A stretch of 64,000 nt of DNA from an uncultured Alistipes sp. (GTDB taxonomy: Bacteria > Bacteroidota > Bacteroidia > Bacteroidales > Rikenellaceae), in assembly GCA_949288735.1 (NCBI GenBank), contig CASELE010000004.1:1-64000 (forward strand). Direction: 5' to 3'. Positions 1 through 7,922 of the stretch are shown one piece after another. Position numbers and translations under genes: made by a program. Below the pieces are notes generated by a model. It was not told the DNA's origin. It worked only from the letters and a program-made list of their open reading frames with translations, and did not search any database. Within the stretch, counting starts at the first letter, position 1; every line of letters starts with the position of its first letter.

Positions 1-214
1 GACCGGGGCGGCGCCCGCCGCTCAGGCTTCGACGGGCGCCCCGGCCTCCGGCGGCTGGAGCTGCGGAGAGCGCGTGTCGCACCCCCTCTTCGGCGCGGGG
101 ACGGTCGTGCGTGTCGAGGAGCTCGCTGCCGACCGCAAGCTGGTGGTACGCTTCGACACGGCCGGCGAGAAGACGCTGCTGGCCCGCTTCGCCAAACTGA
201 CACCGCTCCGATAG
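1..214 (+). CDS. UvrD/PcrA-type DNA helicase, C-terminal end (partial)
   Basis: The 5' part lies outside the window. The last about 70 codons are visible, in the frame that begins at base 2. After a Gly/Ala/Pro-rich linker they contain GERVSHPLFGAGTVV and end near LLARFAKLTPLR, which matches the small C-terminal Tudor-like domain of PcrA/UvrD superfamily 1 helicases (GDxVxHxxFGxGTV, then a final LLAKFA-like strand). In that family this domain contacts RNA polymerase and other partners during repair. The stop lies 5 nt before the next start codon, so it probably shares a transcript with the glycosyltransferase and nth downstream. The family call rests on this tail only; UvrD, PcrA and Rep cannot be told apart from it. 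Confidence 0.72.
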   Translation, partial: TGAAPAAQASTGAPASGGWSCGERVSHPLFGAGTVVRVEELAADRKLVVRFDTAGEKTLLARFAKLTPLR

Positions 215-219
215 CCGCC

Positions 220-1173
220 ATGGAACCGCTCGTATCGGTCTGCATGACCACCTACAATCACGAACCCTACCTCGTCGAGGCGATCGAGGGGGTCCTCATG
301 CAGCGTGCCCCCTTCGGGGTGGAGCTGGTGCTGGGCGAGGACTGTTCGACCGACGGCACGGCCGTAATCTGCCGCGCCTACGCCGAGCGGTGGCCCGACC
401 GCGTGCGACTCGTCACGGGTCCCCGCAACGTGGGGTGGCGCGCCAACTACCGGCGCACGCTCGCGGCCTGCCGCGGCCGCTATGTCGCCTTCTGCGACGG
501 CGACGACCGCTGGACCGACCCCGACAAGCTGCGGCGGCAGGTCGAACGGCTCGAGTCCGATCCGTCGTGCGGCATGTGCTTCACGCGCACGGTGCGCTAC
601 TACCCCGCGACGGGGCGCCGCGAGCCCTATCCCTCCGCACCGCCCGCCGACCCCTACACGGCCTTCGGCGACCTGTGGCGCCGCTGGCCGGTGGACAACT
701 GCTCGACGCTGGCGCGCCGCGACCTGATCGAGGACTACTACGCCGAGGTGCGCCCCGCGGAGCACCCCGAATGGCTGACCGACGATGCCCCCATGTGGCT
801 CTGGTTCGCCGCCCGCCACGGCATCTGCTTTCTCGACGCCGTGACGGCCGAGCACCGCGTCCTTACGGGGAGCGTGAGCCACGGTGCCGACCGGGGCAGG
901 CGGCTCGCCTTCAACGATTCGATCTGGGGCATCCACCTCTGGTTCGATGCGCGCTACGGCGGCGGACGCCACCGCCGGCAGATGGAGCTGCGCCGCCACA
1001 CGGACGCCCTCTGGCTGCTCGGCCGCGAGGGGAGTGCGGGCGAATGCCTGCGACGCTGGGGCAGCGACGTGCGGCGCACGCCATGGCTGCTGCTCTGGCC
1101 CGTGGGGGCGTGGGTGGCGGCCAAGGGGCTGCTGGGACGTGCCGCGGCGGCCGGAAAGGAGGGGAGGCCATGA
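220..1173 (+). CDS. Glycosyltransferase family 2 protein
   Basis: 317 aa. The N-terminus PLVSVCMTTYNHEPYL is the nucleotide-binding strand of GT-A fold GT2 enzymes. The acidic stretch LGEDCSTDGT follows, and about residues 85-95 carry FCDGDDRW, the metal-binding DxD-type motif. There is no signal peptide. The C-terminal about 40 residues are hydrophobic and basic and may associate with the membrane. The closest general fit is a cytoplasmic glycosyltransferase making a surface polysaccharide or O-glycan; acceptor and donor cannot be read from the sequence. The stop TGA overlaps the ATG of nth (ATGA), so the two are translationally coupled although functionally unrelated. The start is 5 nt after the helicase stop. 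Confidence 0.88.
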   Translation: MEPLVSVCMTTYNHEPYLVEAIEGVLMQRAPFGVELVLGEDCSTDGTAVICRAYAERWPDRVRLVTGPRNVGWRANYRRTLAACRGRYVAFCDGDDRWTDPDKLRRQVERLESDPSCGMCFTRTVRYYPATGRREPYPSAPPADPYTAFGDLWRRWPVDNCSTLARRDLIEDYYAEVRPAEHPEWLTDDAPMWLWFAARHGICFLDAVTAEHRVLTGSVSHGADRGRRLAFNDSIWGIHLWFDARYGGGRHRRQMELRRHTDALWLLGREGSAGECLRRWGSDVRRTPWLLLWPVGAWVAAKGLLGRAAAAGKEGRP

Positions 1174-1919
1174 CGACGAAGGAGCGGTACGCCGGCATTC
1201 TCGGCTGGTTCCGCGAGCAGATGCCCGCGGTGGAGAGCGAACTGCACTACCGCAGCCCCTTCGAGCTGCTCGTGGCGGTGCTTCTCTCGGCGCAGTGCAC
1301 CGACCGGCGGGTGAATCTCACGACGCCCGCCCTCTTCGAGGCCTTCCCCACGCCGCAGGCGATGGCGGCCGCCTCGCCCGAAGAGATCTACCCCTACATC
1401 CGCAGCATCTCCTATCCGAACAGCAAGGCCCGTCACCTCGCGGCCATGGCCCGCATGCTCTGCGGGGAGTTCGGCGGCGAGGTGCCGCGCGACCTCGACC
1501 AGTTGCAGCGCCTCCCGGGCGTGGGGCGCAAGACGGCCAACGTGCTGGGTGCCGTGCTCTGGGGCCGCGAGGTGATGCCGGTCGACACGCACGTCTTCCG
1601 CGTCTCGGAGCGGCTGGGCCTCACCACGGGGTCGAAGACGCCGCTGCGTACCGAGCAGACGCTCGAACGCAACATCCCCGGGCCGCTGCTTCCCCTGGCC
1701 CACCACTGGCTCCTGCTTCACGGCCGCTACGTCTGCACGGCGCGTGCCCCCCGCTGCGAAGCGTGCGGGCTGGCTCCCTGGTGCCGCAAGCGCGCCGACG
1801 ACCTGCGCCGCGCCGTCTCCGGAGCGGAGGAGGGGAGGGCCTCCGCCCCGAGGAGGAGGTCCGGGAGCGTCGCGAGGCGCCGCCCGCGTCGGGACGGCGG
1901 GGACGAAACGGGCCGCTGA
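1170..1919 (+). CDS. nth: Endonuclease III, DNA glycosylase/AP lyase
   Basis: 249 aa. It removes oxidised pyrimidines and cleaves abasic sites in base excision repair. Visible features are LLSAQCTDRRVN near residue 40, the helix-hairpin-helix LPGVGRKTANVLG with its catalytic Lys, MPVDTHVFRVSERLG with the catalytic Asp, and a 4Fe-4S loop of the form C-x6-C-x2-C-x5-C (CTARAPRCEACGLAPWC). The family core is about 210-220 aa; the extra about 35 residues at the C-terminus are Arg/Gly-rich and low in complexity, probably a disordered tail. The start ATG overlaps the stop of the upstream glycosyltransferase, and the reading frame runs open far upstream only because of the high GC. Confidence 0.95.
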   Translation: MTTKERYAGILGWFREQMPAVESELHYRSPFELLVAVLLSAQCTDRRVNLTTPALFEAFPTPQAMAAASPEEIYPYIRSISYPNSKARHLAAMARMLCGEFGGEVPRDLDQLQRLPGVGRKTANVLGAVLWGREVMPVDTHVFRVSERLGLTTGSKTPLRTEQTLERNIPGPLLPLAHHWLLLHGRYVCTARAPRCEACGLAPWCRKRADDLRRAVSGAEEGRASAPRRRSGSVARRRPRRDGGDETGR

Positions 1920-1955
1920 CGCCGCCCGCCGCCGCGTCGGGACGGAAAAATTCCC

Positions 1956-1963
1956 TATCTTTG
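1956..1963 (+). promoter_or_regulatory. -7 promoter box TATCTTTG for the S41-like lipoprotein
   Basis: Perfect match to the Bacteroidota -7 element TAnnTTTG. Only 6 nt separate it from the ATG at 1970, so transcription should begin at or within a few bases of the start codon (a leaderless or nearly leaderless mRNA). No -33 TTTG is visible at the usual spacing. Confidence 0.7.
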
Positions 1964-1969
1964 TACGGT

Positions 1970-3484
1970 ATGAAACGCACGGAACCGGCGATACGGCTTC
2001 TGCGGCGGCTCCTGCCGCTGCTCTGTGCGGCGGCGCTGTCGTGCCGTCCGGAGCCGGAGGAGCCCGCCGCCCTGCAGAGCGCCGTCGTGGCGAAGAGCTG
2101 CAACGATACCGAGGTGGTCTCGGCGGGCGACTTCACCGTCCGCTTCACGGCCGCCGGACCGTGGAGCGCCTCGACCGGCGTGCCGTGGTGCAGCCTCGAG
2201 CCGGCCGCCGGTCCTGCGGGCGGATGCGCCGTCACGGCGACGCTCGCCCCCAATACGGGGTTCGTGCGCCGTCGGGCCGACCTCGTCGTCCGCGCCGAGG
2301 GGTTCGCCGAGTCGCTGCTCTGCACCCTCGTGCAGCGGAGCGGCGAGGAGGATCCGCTGGCCGTGCGTAACGCCTGGATTCTGGAACTCATGCGCGAGGG
2401 CTACCTCTGGAACGAACCGCTGGCCGGAGCCTCGTTCGACCTCTCGCTCCCCTCCGACGACTTCCTCGCCTCGCTGCTGGCGACCGTGGCCCGCACCACC
2501 GACCCGCAGGGGCGTCCCGTCAACCGCGACGACGGCCGCTGGGCCGACGGCACGCGTCTCTCGTGGTACAGCTGCCTCGTGCCGGCCGGCACCGGCGCGG
2601 AGCCCGCCGCCGCTCCGCCGCTCCGCCGCGAACTCCTCGACCTCGGGGGGCAGCCCGTGGGCTACCTCCTGCTCGGGAGCTTCGATCCGGCGGACGACGC
2701 CGCGCTCTCCGACGCCTTCGGCTCGTTCCGCGCCGCGGGCATCCGCGAACTGGTGGTCGACCTGCGCTGGAATGCCGGGGGCTCGCTCCGTTCGGCGGCT
2801 CTCGCGGCGACGCTCGTGGCCGGCGCCCCCTGCGCCGGCAGGCCGGTGATACGCACATCCTACAACGCCGCGCGCCGTGCCGCCGGTCTGCGGGGCGACC
2901 TCTACCGTATCGGCTGCGGCGAGGTCCCCGACGGCGACGGCACCTACGCGCCCCTGGCCGCGGCGCTCGACCGTTCGCCCGAACTCGAACGACTCTACGT
3001 GCTCGTCTCGGAGCAGACGGCCGCCGCCTCCGAGGCGCTTGTCGCCGGGCTGCGCGGTCTGGGCGTCGAGGTGCGGCTCGTCGGCGGCCGGACGGGCGGC
3101 GTGAATGTCGGCATGGAGGCATACGCCGACGGCGGGGCCGGGTCCTGCGAGCTCCGTTTCGTGAGTTTCCGCCTCGAGGACGGCTCGGGACGCAGCGATT
3201 ATGCCGACGGCTTCGCGCCCGACGTCGCGGCGGCCGCCCCCGCCTCGCCCGACGACGCCGCCTCGCCCGGCGACGAAGGGTTCGCCCGCGTGACGGAGTG
3301 GATCGTCTCGGGCGAACGCCCCGCCGCCGCTCCGGCCGCATGCGCCGGGACGACCCTCCCCGCCGGGTGGGAGGATCTCTCCGGCTCCGGTACGGCGCCG
3401 GAGAGGCTCCGGAGCGCCGTGCGACCGCCCGAAGCGCTGATCCTGCGCCGCGCCGCGCCGGACCCCGGCGCCCTCCGGTTTTGA
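1970..3484 (+). CDS. BACON-domain S41-like lipoprotein, catalytic residues missing
   Basis: 504 aa. The signal peptide ends in a lipobox, LLCAAALSC, with the lipidated Cys at 25. Residues about 38-122 resemble a BACON domain (sandwich fold, often N-terminal in Bacteroidota surface proteins). The rest follows the S41 peptidase fold, with an NAWILELMREGYLWNE entry helix and LVVDLRWNAGGSLRSA before the active-site region. The S41 Ser-Lys dyad is absent. The site usually written (T/S)ASASE reads TAAASE, so the Ser position is Ala352, and the Lys expected 25 residues later is Gly377 (VGGRTGGVNVG in place of VGxxTFGKG). CtpA at 56224 in this window shows the intact spacing. It is therefore probably a non-catalytic surface protein. 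Monocistronic, with its own promoter. Confidence 0.8.
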   Translation: MKRTEPAIRLLRRLLPLLCAAALSCRPEPEEPAALQSAVVAKSCNDTEVVSAGDFTVRFTAAGPWSASTGVPWCSLEPAAGPAGGCAVTATLAPNTGFVRRRADLVVRAEGFAESLLCTLVQRSGEEDPLAVRNAWILELMREGYLWNEPLAGASFDLSLPSDDFLASLLATVARTTDPQGRPVNRDDGRWADGTRLSWYSCLVPAGTGAEPAAAPPLRRELLDLGGQPVGYLLLGSFDPADDAALSDAFGSFRAAGIRELVVDLRWNAGGSLRSAALAATLVAGAPCAGRPVIRTSYNAARRAAGLRGDLYRIGCGEVPDGDGTYAPLAAALDRSPELERLYVLVSEQTAAASEALVAGLRGLGVEVRLVGGRTGGVNVGMEAYADGGAGSCELRFVSFRLEDGSGRSDYADGFAPDVAAAAPASPDDAASPGDEGFARVTEWIVSGERPAAAPAACAGTTLPAGWEDLSGSGTAPERLRSAVRPPEALILRRAAPDPGALRF

Positions 3485-3502
3485 AGAAACCCCTTTTTTT
3501 CG

Positions 3503-3510
3503 TACATTTG
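3503..3510 (+). promoter_or_regulatory. -7 promoter box TACATTTG for nrnA
   Basis: Matches TAnnTTTG; 25 nt separate it from the ATG at 3536. A T-rich run (CCCTTTTTTT) lies just upstream, but no clear -33 element is seen. Confidence 0.6.
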
Positions 3511-3535
3511 TCGGTTACCCCTAACGAACCTGACC

Positions 3536-4573
3536 ATGGAGATCACCACCGAACAGCTCGACCGGCTGCGCCGGATGCTCGAAAAACCCGGCCGGCAGGT
3601 CGTTCTGCTTGCCCATACGAACCCCGACGGCGACGCCATCGGATCTTCGCTCGCCTGGCGCGACGTGCTGCGGCGGATGGGTCACCACGTGACCTGCATC
3701 GTTCCCAACCGCTACCCCTACTTCCTCGACTGGATGGAGGGCATCGAGGAGATCATCACCTTCAAGACCGACGAGGAGGGACGGGCCGCGGCGGCCATCG
3801 AGCGGGCCGACCTCATCTTCTGCCTCGACTTCAACGCCGTGGGGCGGCTCGAGAAGCTGAGCGACACGCTCGCCACCAACACGCGGGCCGAGCGGGTACT
3901 CATCGACCACCACCTCTCGCCGACGACCGACTTCGACCTCATGTTCTCCTACCCCGACGCGTCGAGCACCTGCTACATCGTCTACGCGCTGATCGAGCGC
4001 CTCTTCGGCACGCAGATCATCACCCGTCCGATGGCCGAGGACCTCTTCGTGGGGATGATGACCGACACGGGCAACTTCTCCTTCTCGCACCTCACGCCCG
4101 ATCTCTACCGCGCCCTTGCGGTGCTGGCCGACACGGGCATCGACATCCCGCAGCTGCACAACAACGTCTACAACTCCTACACCGAGGGGCGCGCCCGTCT
4201 CTTCGGCTACGCCATCGACCGCAAGATGAAACTGCTCGAGAACGGCACGGTGGCCTACATGTCGCTCGTCGAGCGGGAGATGCGGCGCTTCCAGTTCCAG
4301 CAGGGCGACAGCGAGGGCTTCGTCAACTACGCGCTGACGATCAAGGACGTGAAGATGTCGGCCATGTTCCTCGCGCACCGCAGGTTCATCCGCATCTCGC
4401 TCCGCTCGCGCGGCGATGTGGATGTCAACCTCTTCGCCCGCCGCTACTTCAACGGCGGCGGCCACCGCAACGCCGCGGGCGGCAAGTCGTTCGACTCGAT
4501 GGACGAGACGATCGCCCACTATGTGCGTTCGGTGCGCGAGTTCGCCGAGGAGGGGGGGTTGGGTCCCTTCTGA
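3536..4573 (+). CDS. nrnA: DHH-family oligoribonuclease / pAp phosphatase, NrnA-like
   Basis: 345 aa, the usual length for bacterial NrnA. It degrades short RNA oligonucleotides (nanoRNA) and dephosphorylates pAp, in the cytoplasm, using Mn2+. The DHH domain shows HTNPDGDAIGSS (about residues 27-38), FCLDFNAVGRL, VLIDHHLSP (the DHH motif itself) and DTGNFSFSH. The C-terminal DHHA1 domain ends with the substrate-binding FNGGGHRNAAGGK. All metal ligands appear intact. It has its own promoter and ends before a strong bidirectional terminator shared with the convergent GNAT gene. Confidence 0.93.
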   Translation: MEITTEQLDRLRRMLEKPGRQVVLLAHTNPDGDAIGSSLAWRDVLRRMGHHVTCIVPNRYPYFLDWMEGIEEIITFKTDEEGRAAAAIERADLIFCLDFNAVGRLEKLSDTLATNTRAERVLIDHHLSPTTDFDLMFSYPDASSTCYIVYALIERLFGTQIITRPMAEDLFVGMMTDTGNFSFSHLTPDLYRALAVLADTGIDIPQLHNNVYNSYTEGRARLFGYAIDRKMKLLENGTVAYMSLVEREMRRFQFQQGDSEGFVNYALTIKDVKMSAMFLAHRRFIRISLRSRGDVDVNLFARRYFNGGGHRNAAGGKSFDSMDETIAHYVRSVREFAEEGGLGPF

Positions 4574-4639
4574 GGTCTGCGGCCCGAACCCTTCCGGGGC
4601 GGCTCCGCAACGTGCCGCCCTCTGTCGGCTCCGTATGCC

Positions 4640-4683
4640 GAGAGCGGGACGTATCCTCTCCGACGAGGATACGTCCCGCTCTC
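4640..4683. terminator. Bidirectional hairpin terminator between nrnA and the GNAT gene
   Basis: A perfect 19-bp inverted repeat (4640-4658 with 4665-4683) with a 6-nt loop lies between two convergent genes. A short T-tract follows on the + strand. Confidence 0.85.
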
Positions 4684-4701
4684 TTTCCGTGCGGCGTGCG
4701 G

Positions 4702-5253
4702 TTACGGCAGCTGCGGCGCCTCGTGTTCCGAATAGCGGAGCACGACCTCGCGCACGAAGGCGGCCAGCCGGCGCACCTCCCCGTCGTCCATCGGCTCCGG
4801 ACGGCTCATGAGCACGAGGGGATGGGTCTCGAAGGGGGCGCTGAAGGAGGGGTGGAGGTACTCCTGCGGATTCTCGACGAAGCCGAGCCGGCGGTAGAAG
4901 CCGAGCCGGCGTACGGAGATTTCGTCTTCGGGAGGGTCTATCTCGAGCACCACGCGGGGATGGCGGGCGCAGAATTCGGCGAAGGCCCGCGAGCCGATGC
5001 TGTGGCCGCGCAGCGCGGGCGAGACGGCCAGATGCTCCGCATAGCAGGTCCGCTCGTCGTACCGCCACCAGTAGACGATGCCGACCAGCCGCCCCTCCTC
5101 GCGTATGGCGTCGGCGTGGAAGCGGGGATCGGCGAGGGCCCGCAGATGGTCGCGCAGCGTGCGGCGCTCCTTGCGCGGGAAGGCCGATTCGTAGAGCCGC
5201 CAGGCCTCGTCCCAGTCGGGGTCGGCGGGGGAGGTGAAGGGTGTGAATTCCAT
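4702..5253 (-). CDS. GNAT family N-acetyltransferase
   Basis: 183 aa. GNAT acetyl-CoA-binding fold: LAVSPALRGHSIGSRAFAEF is the motif A loop (R-G-x-x-x-G type), preceded by RLVGIVYWWRYD (beta 4) and followed by VVLEIDPPEDEISVRRLGFYRRLGF, the conserved GFxxxGF-type motif B. The acetyl acceptor (small molecule, amino acid or protein N-terminus) cannot be deduced. The ATG at 5253 is chosen because it follows a -7 box by 19 nt; the frame stays open far upstream, into the divergent B12 leader, only because of base composition. Single gene. Confidence 0.88.
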   Translation of the reverse strand: MEFTPFTSPADPDWDEAWRLYESAFPRKERRTLRDHLRALADPRFHADAIREEGRLVGIVYWWRYDERTCYAEHLAVSPALRGHSIGSRAFAEFCARHPRVVLEIDPPEDEISVRRLGFYRRLGFVENPQEYLHPSFSAPFETHPLVLMSRPEPMDDGEVRRLAAFVREVVLRYSEHEAPQLP

Positions 5254-5272
5254 CGATGTCTTCGTTTTGCCG

Positions 5273-5280
5273 CGAAGATA
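5273..5280 (-). promoter_or_regulatory. -7-like box TATCTTCG for the GNAT gene
   Basis: Read on the minus strand it is TATCTTCG, one base off TAnnTTTG, 19 nt before the ATG. No -33 element is evident. Confidence 0.5.
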
Positions 5281-5357
5281 GCGCAAAATTGCACCTTTGC
5301 CACCGCTTTTGTCCAAATAAAATGGGACGACCATACGCCGCAATGGAAAAAAGCCCC

Positions 5358-5365
5358 TATCTTTG
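5358..5365 (+). promoter_or_regulatory. -7 promoter box TATCTTTG for the cobalamin-regulated operon
   Basis: Perfect TAnnTTTG. Transcription should start near 5370, just before the riboswitch aptamer begins. Confidence 0.72.
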
Positions 5366-5369
5366 CGGT

Positions 5370-5590
5370 GTCGGGGTTCCGGCGGCGCGCCGCCGGAAGC
5401 GAAAGGGAATCCGGTGCGAAACCGGAACAGTACCTGCTGCTGTGAGTCCCCTCCCTTCGGGGAGAGCGATGTCCGCCGTACTCTCTGCCACTGGTCCCAG
5501 GGACCGGGAAGGCGCGGCGGGCGGGACGAGTCAGAAGACCTGCCCCGAACTGCCGGACAGGCACCTGCGGGTTTCGGGTGGAGCCGGAAG
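5370..5590 (+). promoter_or_regulatory. Cobalamin (B12) riboswitch
   Basis: Conserved aptamer elements appear in order: a GC-rich P1/P2-like arm, AAAGGGAATCCGGTGCGAAA (the GGGAA..GGTG core) near 5400, a CTGCTGTGAGTC-type segment near 5435, GCCACTGG at 5487-5494, GGGAAGG, and the B12-box AGTCAGAAGACCTGCC at 5529-5544. A CGGGTGGAGCCGGA element follows at 5575-5588. Riboswitches of this class bind adenosyl- or methylcobalamin and repress when the cofactor is abundant. It lies directly upstream of a surface lipoprotein, a BtuG-like protein and a BtuB-like receptor, the expected clients. About 135 nt remain between the element and the first start codon, including a run of nine C at 5636-5644. Confidence 0.93.
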
Positions 5591-5724
5591 GAGGGGGCCT
5601 CCGGCCCCGTCCCTCTGTCGGAAACATCTCTCTTTCCCCCCCCCGTCGCGTCGCAGCAGTGGGGGCACCGCCTCCGCCGGTGCCTCTCCGTTTCGGACAA
5701 CCGCAACGCAAACGCACAAGTGAC

Positions 5725-6810
5725 GTGAACGGAATCGACATCGTGCCCCGCCTGACGGGGCTGCTGCTGGCGGGCCTCCTCGCCCTCGCCTCGTGCAACA
5801 AGGACGAAAGCTTTGTCGCCGAAGAGCCCGGCGACCCCGTCGCCGGGGAGCCGGGAGGCGCACCATCCGCCGACTCGCTCGCCGGCGGACCCTCGCCCTA
5901 CGTGGCGCGGGTGCTCGACTACCGCCCCGCCCCCGGGCAGTTCGTGGGGACGATGCCCACGGTCTCGGAGGGCGACACGCCCGAGACGGTGAACCGCCGG
6001 GTGCTGGCCGTCCTGCGCGGCGAGCGCAACGGGCTGGTCACCCTCGGCGCCTTCGGGGGCTATATCGTGGCGGCCTTCGACCACCGGGTCGAGAACCGGC
6101 CGGGACTCTGCGACCTGCGCATCCGCGGCAACGCCTTCCATACCCCCTCCAATCCCGACCCGGCGGCACCCGACGGCGGCAGCAGCGAGCCCGGTGTCAT
6201 CGAGGTGGCCGTCGACCGCAACGGCAACGGCCTGCCCGACGAGGAGGAGTGGTACGAGATTGCCGGCAGCGCCCACCGCGAATCCGCCTCCGAAGCGTGG
6301 TACGACCGCGCCGCGGCCGCGGGCAACGACCTGCGGACGGTGCGGGGCTACAGCATCGTCTACGAACGCCCCTCGGGCGACCCCGAGGATCCCGACCGCT
6401 ACATCCGCTGGGAGGACGGCGAGGGGGCGACGGGCTACCTGCCCCGTGTCGACGGCCACGCGCAGTCCTACTGGCCCGAGTGGCTGGGCGAGGAGCGGCT
6501 CCTCTTCGAAGGGACGCGCCTTCCGCAGAACGCCGTGGTCGAGACGGGGGGCGGGGCCTCGCTCTGCGTCCTCTACGAGTTCGGCTGGGGCTATGCGGAC
6601 AACGCCCCCAACGCTTCGGACGGCGCGGCCGTCGACATCGACTGGGCGGTCGACGGGACGGGGGAGCCGGTCTCGCTGGAGGGCATCGACTTCATCCGCA
6701 TCCACACGGGGGTGCGGCAGGTGAACGGGGCGCTGGGCGAGTGCTCGACCGAGCTGCTGAGCATCGAGGACCTGCACCTGCTGGGCGAACGGATCGTACC
6801 GCTCGGATGA
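5725..6810 (+). CDS. Cell-surface lipoprotein of the B12 uptake operon
   Basis: About 361 aa. A short hydrophobic signal (LTGLLLAGLLALASC) with a lipobox Cys about 24 residues in predicts a lipoprotein. The core contains the Bacteroidota cell-surface-protein pattern FGGYIVAAFDHRV followed by LRIRGNAF, and an acidic loop DRNGNGLPDEEEW that looks like a calcium site. Relatives of this family usually sit beside BtuG/DUF5074 genes. I infer that it helps capture cobalamin at the outer surface; it could correspond to BtuH or another accessory protein, and the sequence does not decide. The start is uncertain: GTG 5725 or GTG 5743, no ATG being near. It overlaps the next ATG by 4 nt, so the three genes form one operon under the riboswitch. 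Confidence 0.78.
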   Translation: MNGIDIVPRLTGLLLAGLLALASCNKDESFVAEEPGDPVAGEPGGAPSADSLAGGPSPYVARVLDYRPAPGQFVGTMPTVSEGDTPETVNRRVLAVLRGERNGLVTLGAFGGYIVAAFDHRVENRPGLCDLRIRGNAFHTPSNPDPAAPDGGSSEPGVIEVAVDRNGNGLPDEEEWYEIAGSAHRESASEAWYDRAAAAGNDLRTVRGYSIVYERPSGDPEDPDRYIRWEDGEGATGYLPRVDGHAQSYWPEWLGEERLLFEGTRLPQNAVVETGGGASLCVLYEFGWGYADNAPNASDGAAVDIDWAVDGTGEPVSLEGIDFIRIHTGVRQVNGALGECSTELLSIEDLHLLGERIVPLG

Positions 6811-7922
6811 TGCGCCGCAATCCTCGTCCCGCACCCTGCGGCGCACCGCATGCGCACCCTCTGCGGGGGGCGCGGAGGCTCCTCGTCGCGGCGCTCGCCG
6901 TCTGTGCGGCGGGCTGCATGGAGTGGGACTACGGCCCGACCGAGGAGTTCTCGTCCGCCGGGGAGGGCCTCTTCGTCGTCTGCGAGGGGAACTTCCAGTA
7001 CGGCAACGCCACCCTCTCGTACTACGACCCCGCGGCCCGTACGGTCGAGAACGAGCTCTTCCGCCGCGCCAACGGATTCAGACTGGGCGACGTGGCGCAG
7101 TCGATGACCCTCCGCGACGGCCTGGGGTGGATCGTCGTGAACAATTCGCACGTCGTCTTCGCCATCGATCTCGGGACCTTCCGCGAGGTGGGTCGCATCA
7201 CCGACCTCACCTCGCCGCGCTACATCCACTTCCTCTCCGACAGCAAGGCCTACGTCACGCAGTTGTGGGACAACCGCATCTTCATCGTCGACCCCTCGCG
7301 CTACGCCGTCACGGGCCACATCGAGTGCCCGGACATGACGATGGAGTCGGGTTCCACGGAGCGCATGGTGCAGCTGGGGCGCTACGTCTACGTGAGCTGC
7401 TGGTCCTACCAGAACCGGATCCTGAAGATCGACTCCGAACGCGACGAGGTGGTCGGCCAGCTGGTCGTCGGCATACAGCCCTCGGGGATGGTGGCCGACC
7501 GCGACGGCCGTCTGTGGGTCCTCACCGACGGCGGCTACGAGGGGAGCCCCTACGGCCACGAGGCGCCGGCGCTCTGTCGCATCGACCCCGAGGCCTTCGT
7601 CGTGGAGCGCACCTACCGTTTCGACGGGGCCGCGGCCCCGTCGGAGCTCTGCATCGACGGGGCCGGCAGCCGCCTCTACTGGCTCGACGGCTCCGTCTGG
7701 TCCATGGAGGTCGATGCCGCGCAGCTCCCCTCCGAGCCCCTGCTGCGCGACGGCGGAACCGAATATTACGGCCTTGCGGTCGACCCCCGCAGCGGCGAGA
7801 TCTACGTGGCCGACGCCATCGACTTCCAGCAGCCCGGAATCGTCTGCCGCTACTCGCCCGCGGGAGAACTGATCGACTCCTTCTACGTGGGCGTGATGCC
7901 CGGAGCCTTCTGCTGGAGATGA
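6807..7922 (+). CDS. btuG: BtuG-like beta-propeller lipoprotein (DUF5074/YncE type)
   Basis: 371 aa. Signal peptide with lipobox CAAGC (Cys at 37 from the first ATG; a second ATG follows immediately). The mature protein consists of repeating propeller blades such as GLFVVCEGNFQYGNATLSYYD, GRITDLTSPRYIHFLSDSKA (YVTN-like) and IQPSGMVADRDGRLWVLTDGG, as in DUF5074/YncE proteins. BtuG of Bacteroides binds cobalamin very tightly on the cell surface and passes it to BtuB. Assignment here rests on fold, lipobox, the cobalamin riboswitch and the adjacent BtuB-like receptor; ligand binding itself is inferred. ATGA overlap with the preceding gene and again with the receptor. Confidence 0.85.
   Translation: MMRRNPRPAPCGAPHAHPLRGARRLLVAALAVCAAGCMEWDYGPTEEFSSAGEGLFVVCEGNFQYGNATLSYYDPAARTVENELFRRANGFRLGDVAQSMTLRDGLGWIVVNNSHVVFAIDLGTFREVGRITDLTSPRYIHFLSDSKAYVTQLWDNRIFIVDPSRYAVTGHIECPDMTMESGSTERMVQLGRYVYVSCWSYQNRILKIDSERDEVVGQLVVGIQPSGMVADRDGRLWVLTDGGYEGSPYGHEAPALCRIDPEAFVVERTYRFDGAAAPSELCIDGAGSRLYWLDGSVWSMEVDAAQLPSEPLLRDGGTEYYGLAVDPRSGEIYVADAIDFQQPGIVCRYSPAGELIDSFYVGVMPGAFCWR

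Noticed and set aside
5636..5644. Run of nine C as a possible slipped-strand phase switch
   Set aside because: It lies in the untranslated leader, and nine bases is short; its only interest is the matching C9 run after the second riboswitch.
4702..6846. A 714-codon minus-strand frame extending the GNAT gene through the B12 leader
   Set aside because: The upstream part is antisense to the riboswitch and lipoprotein gene and has no recognisable domain; the GNAT start is set by its promoter.
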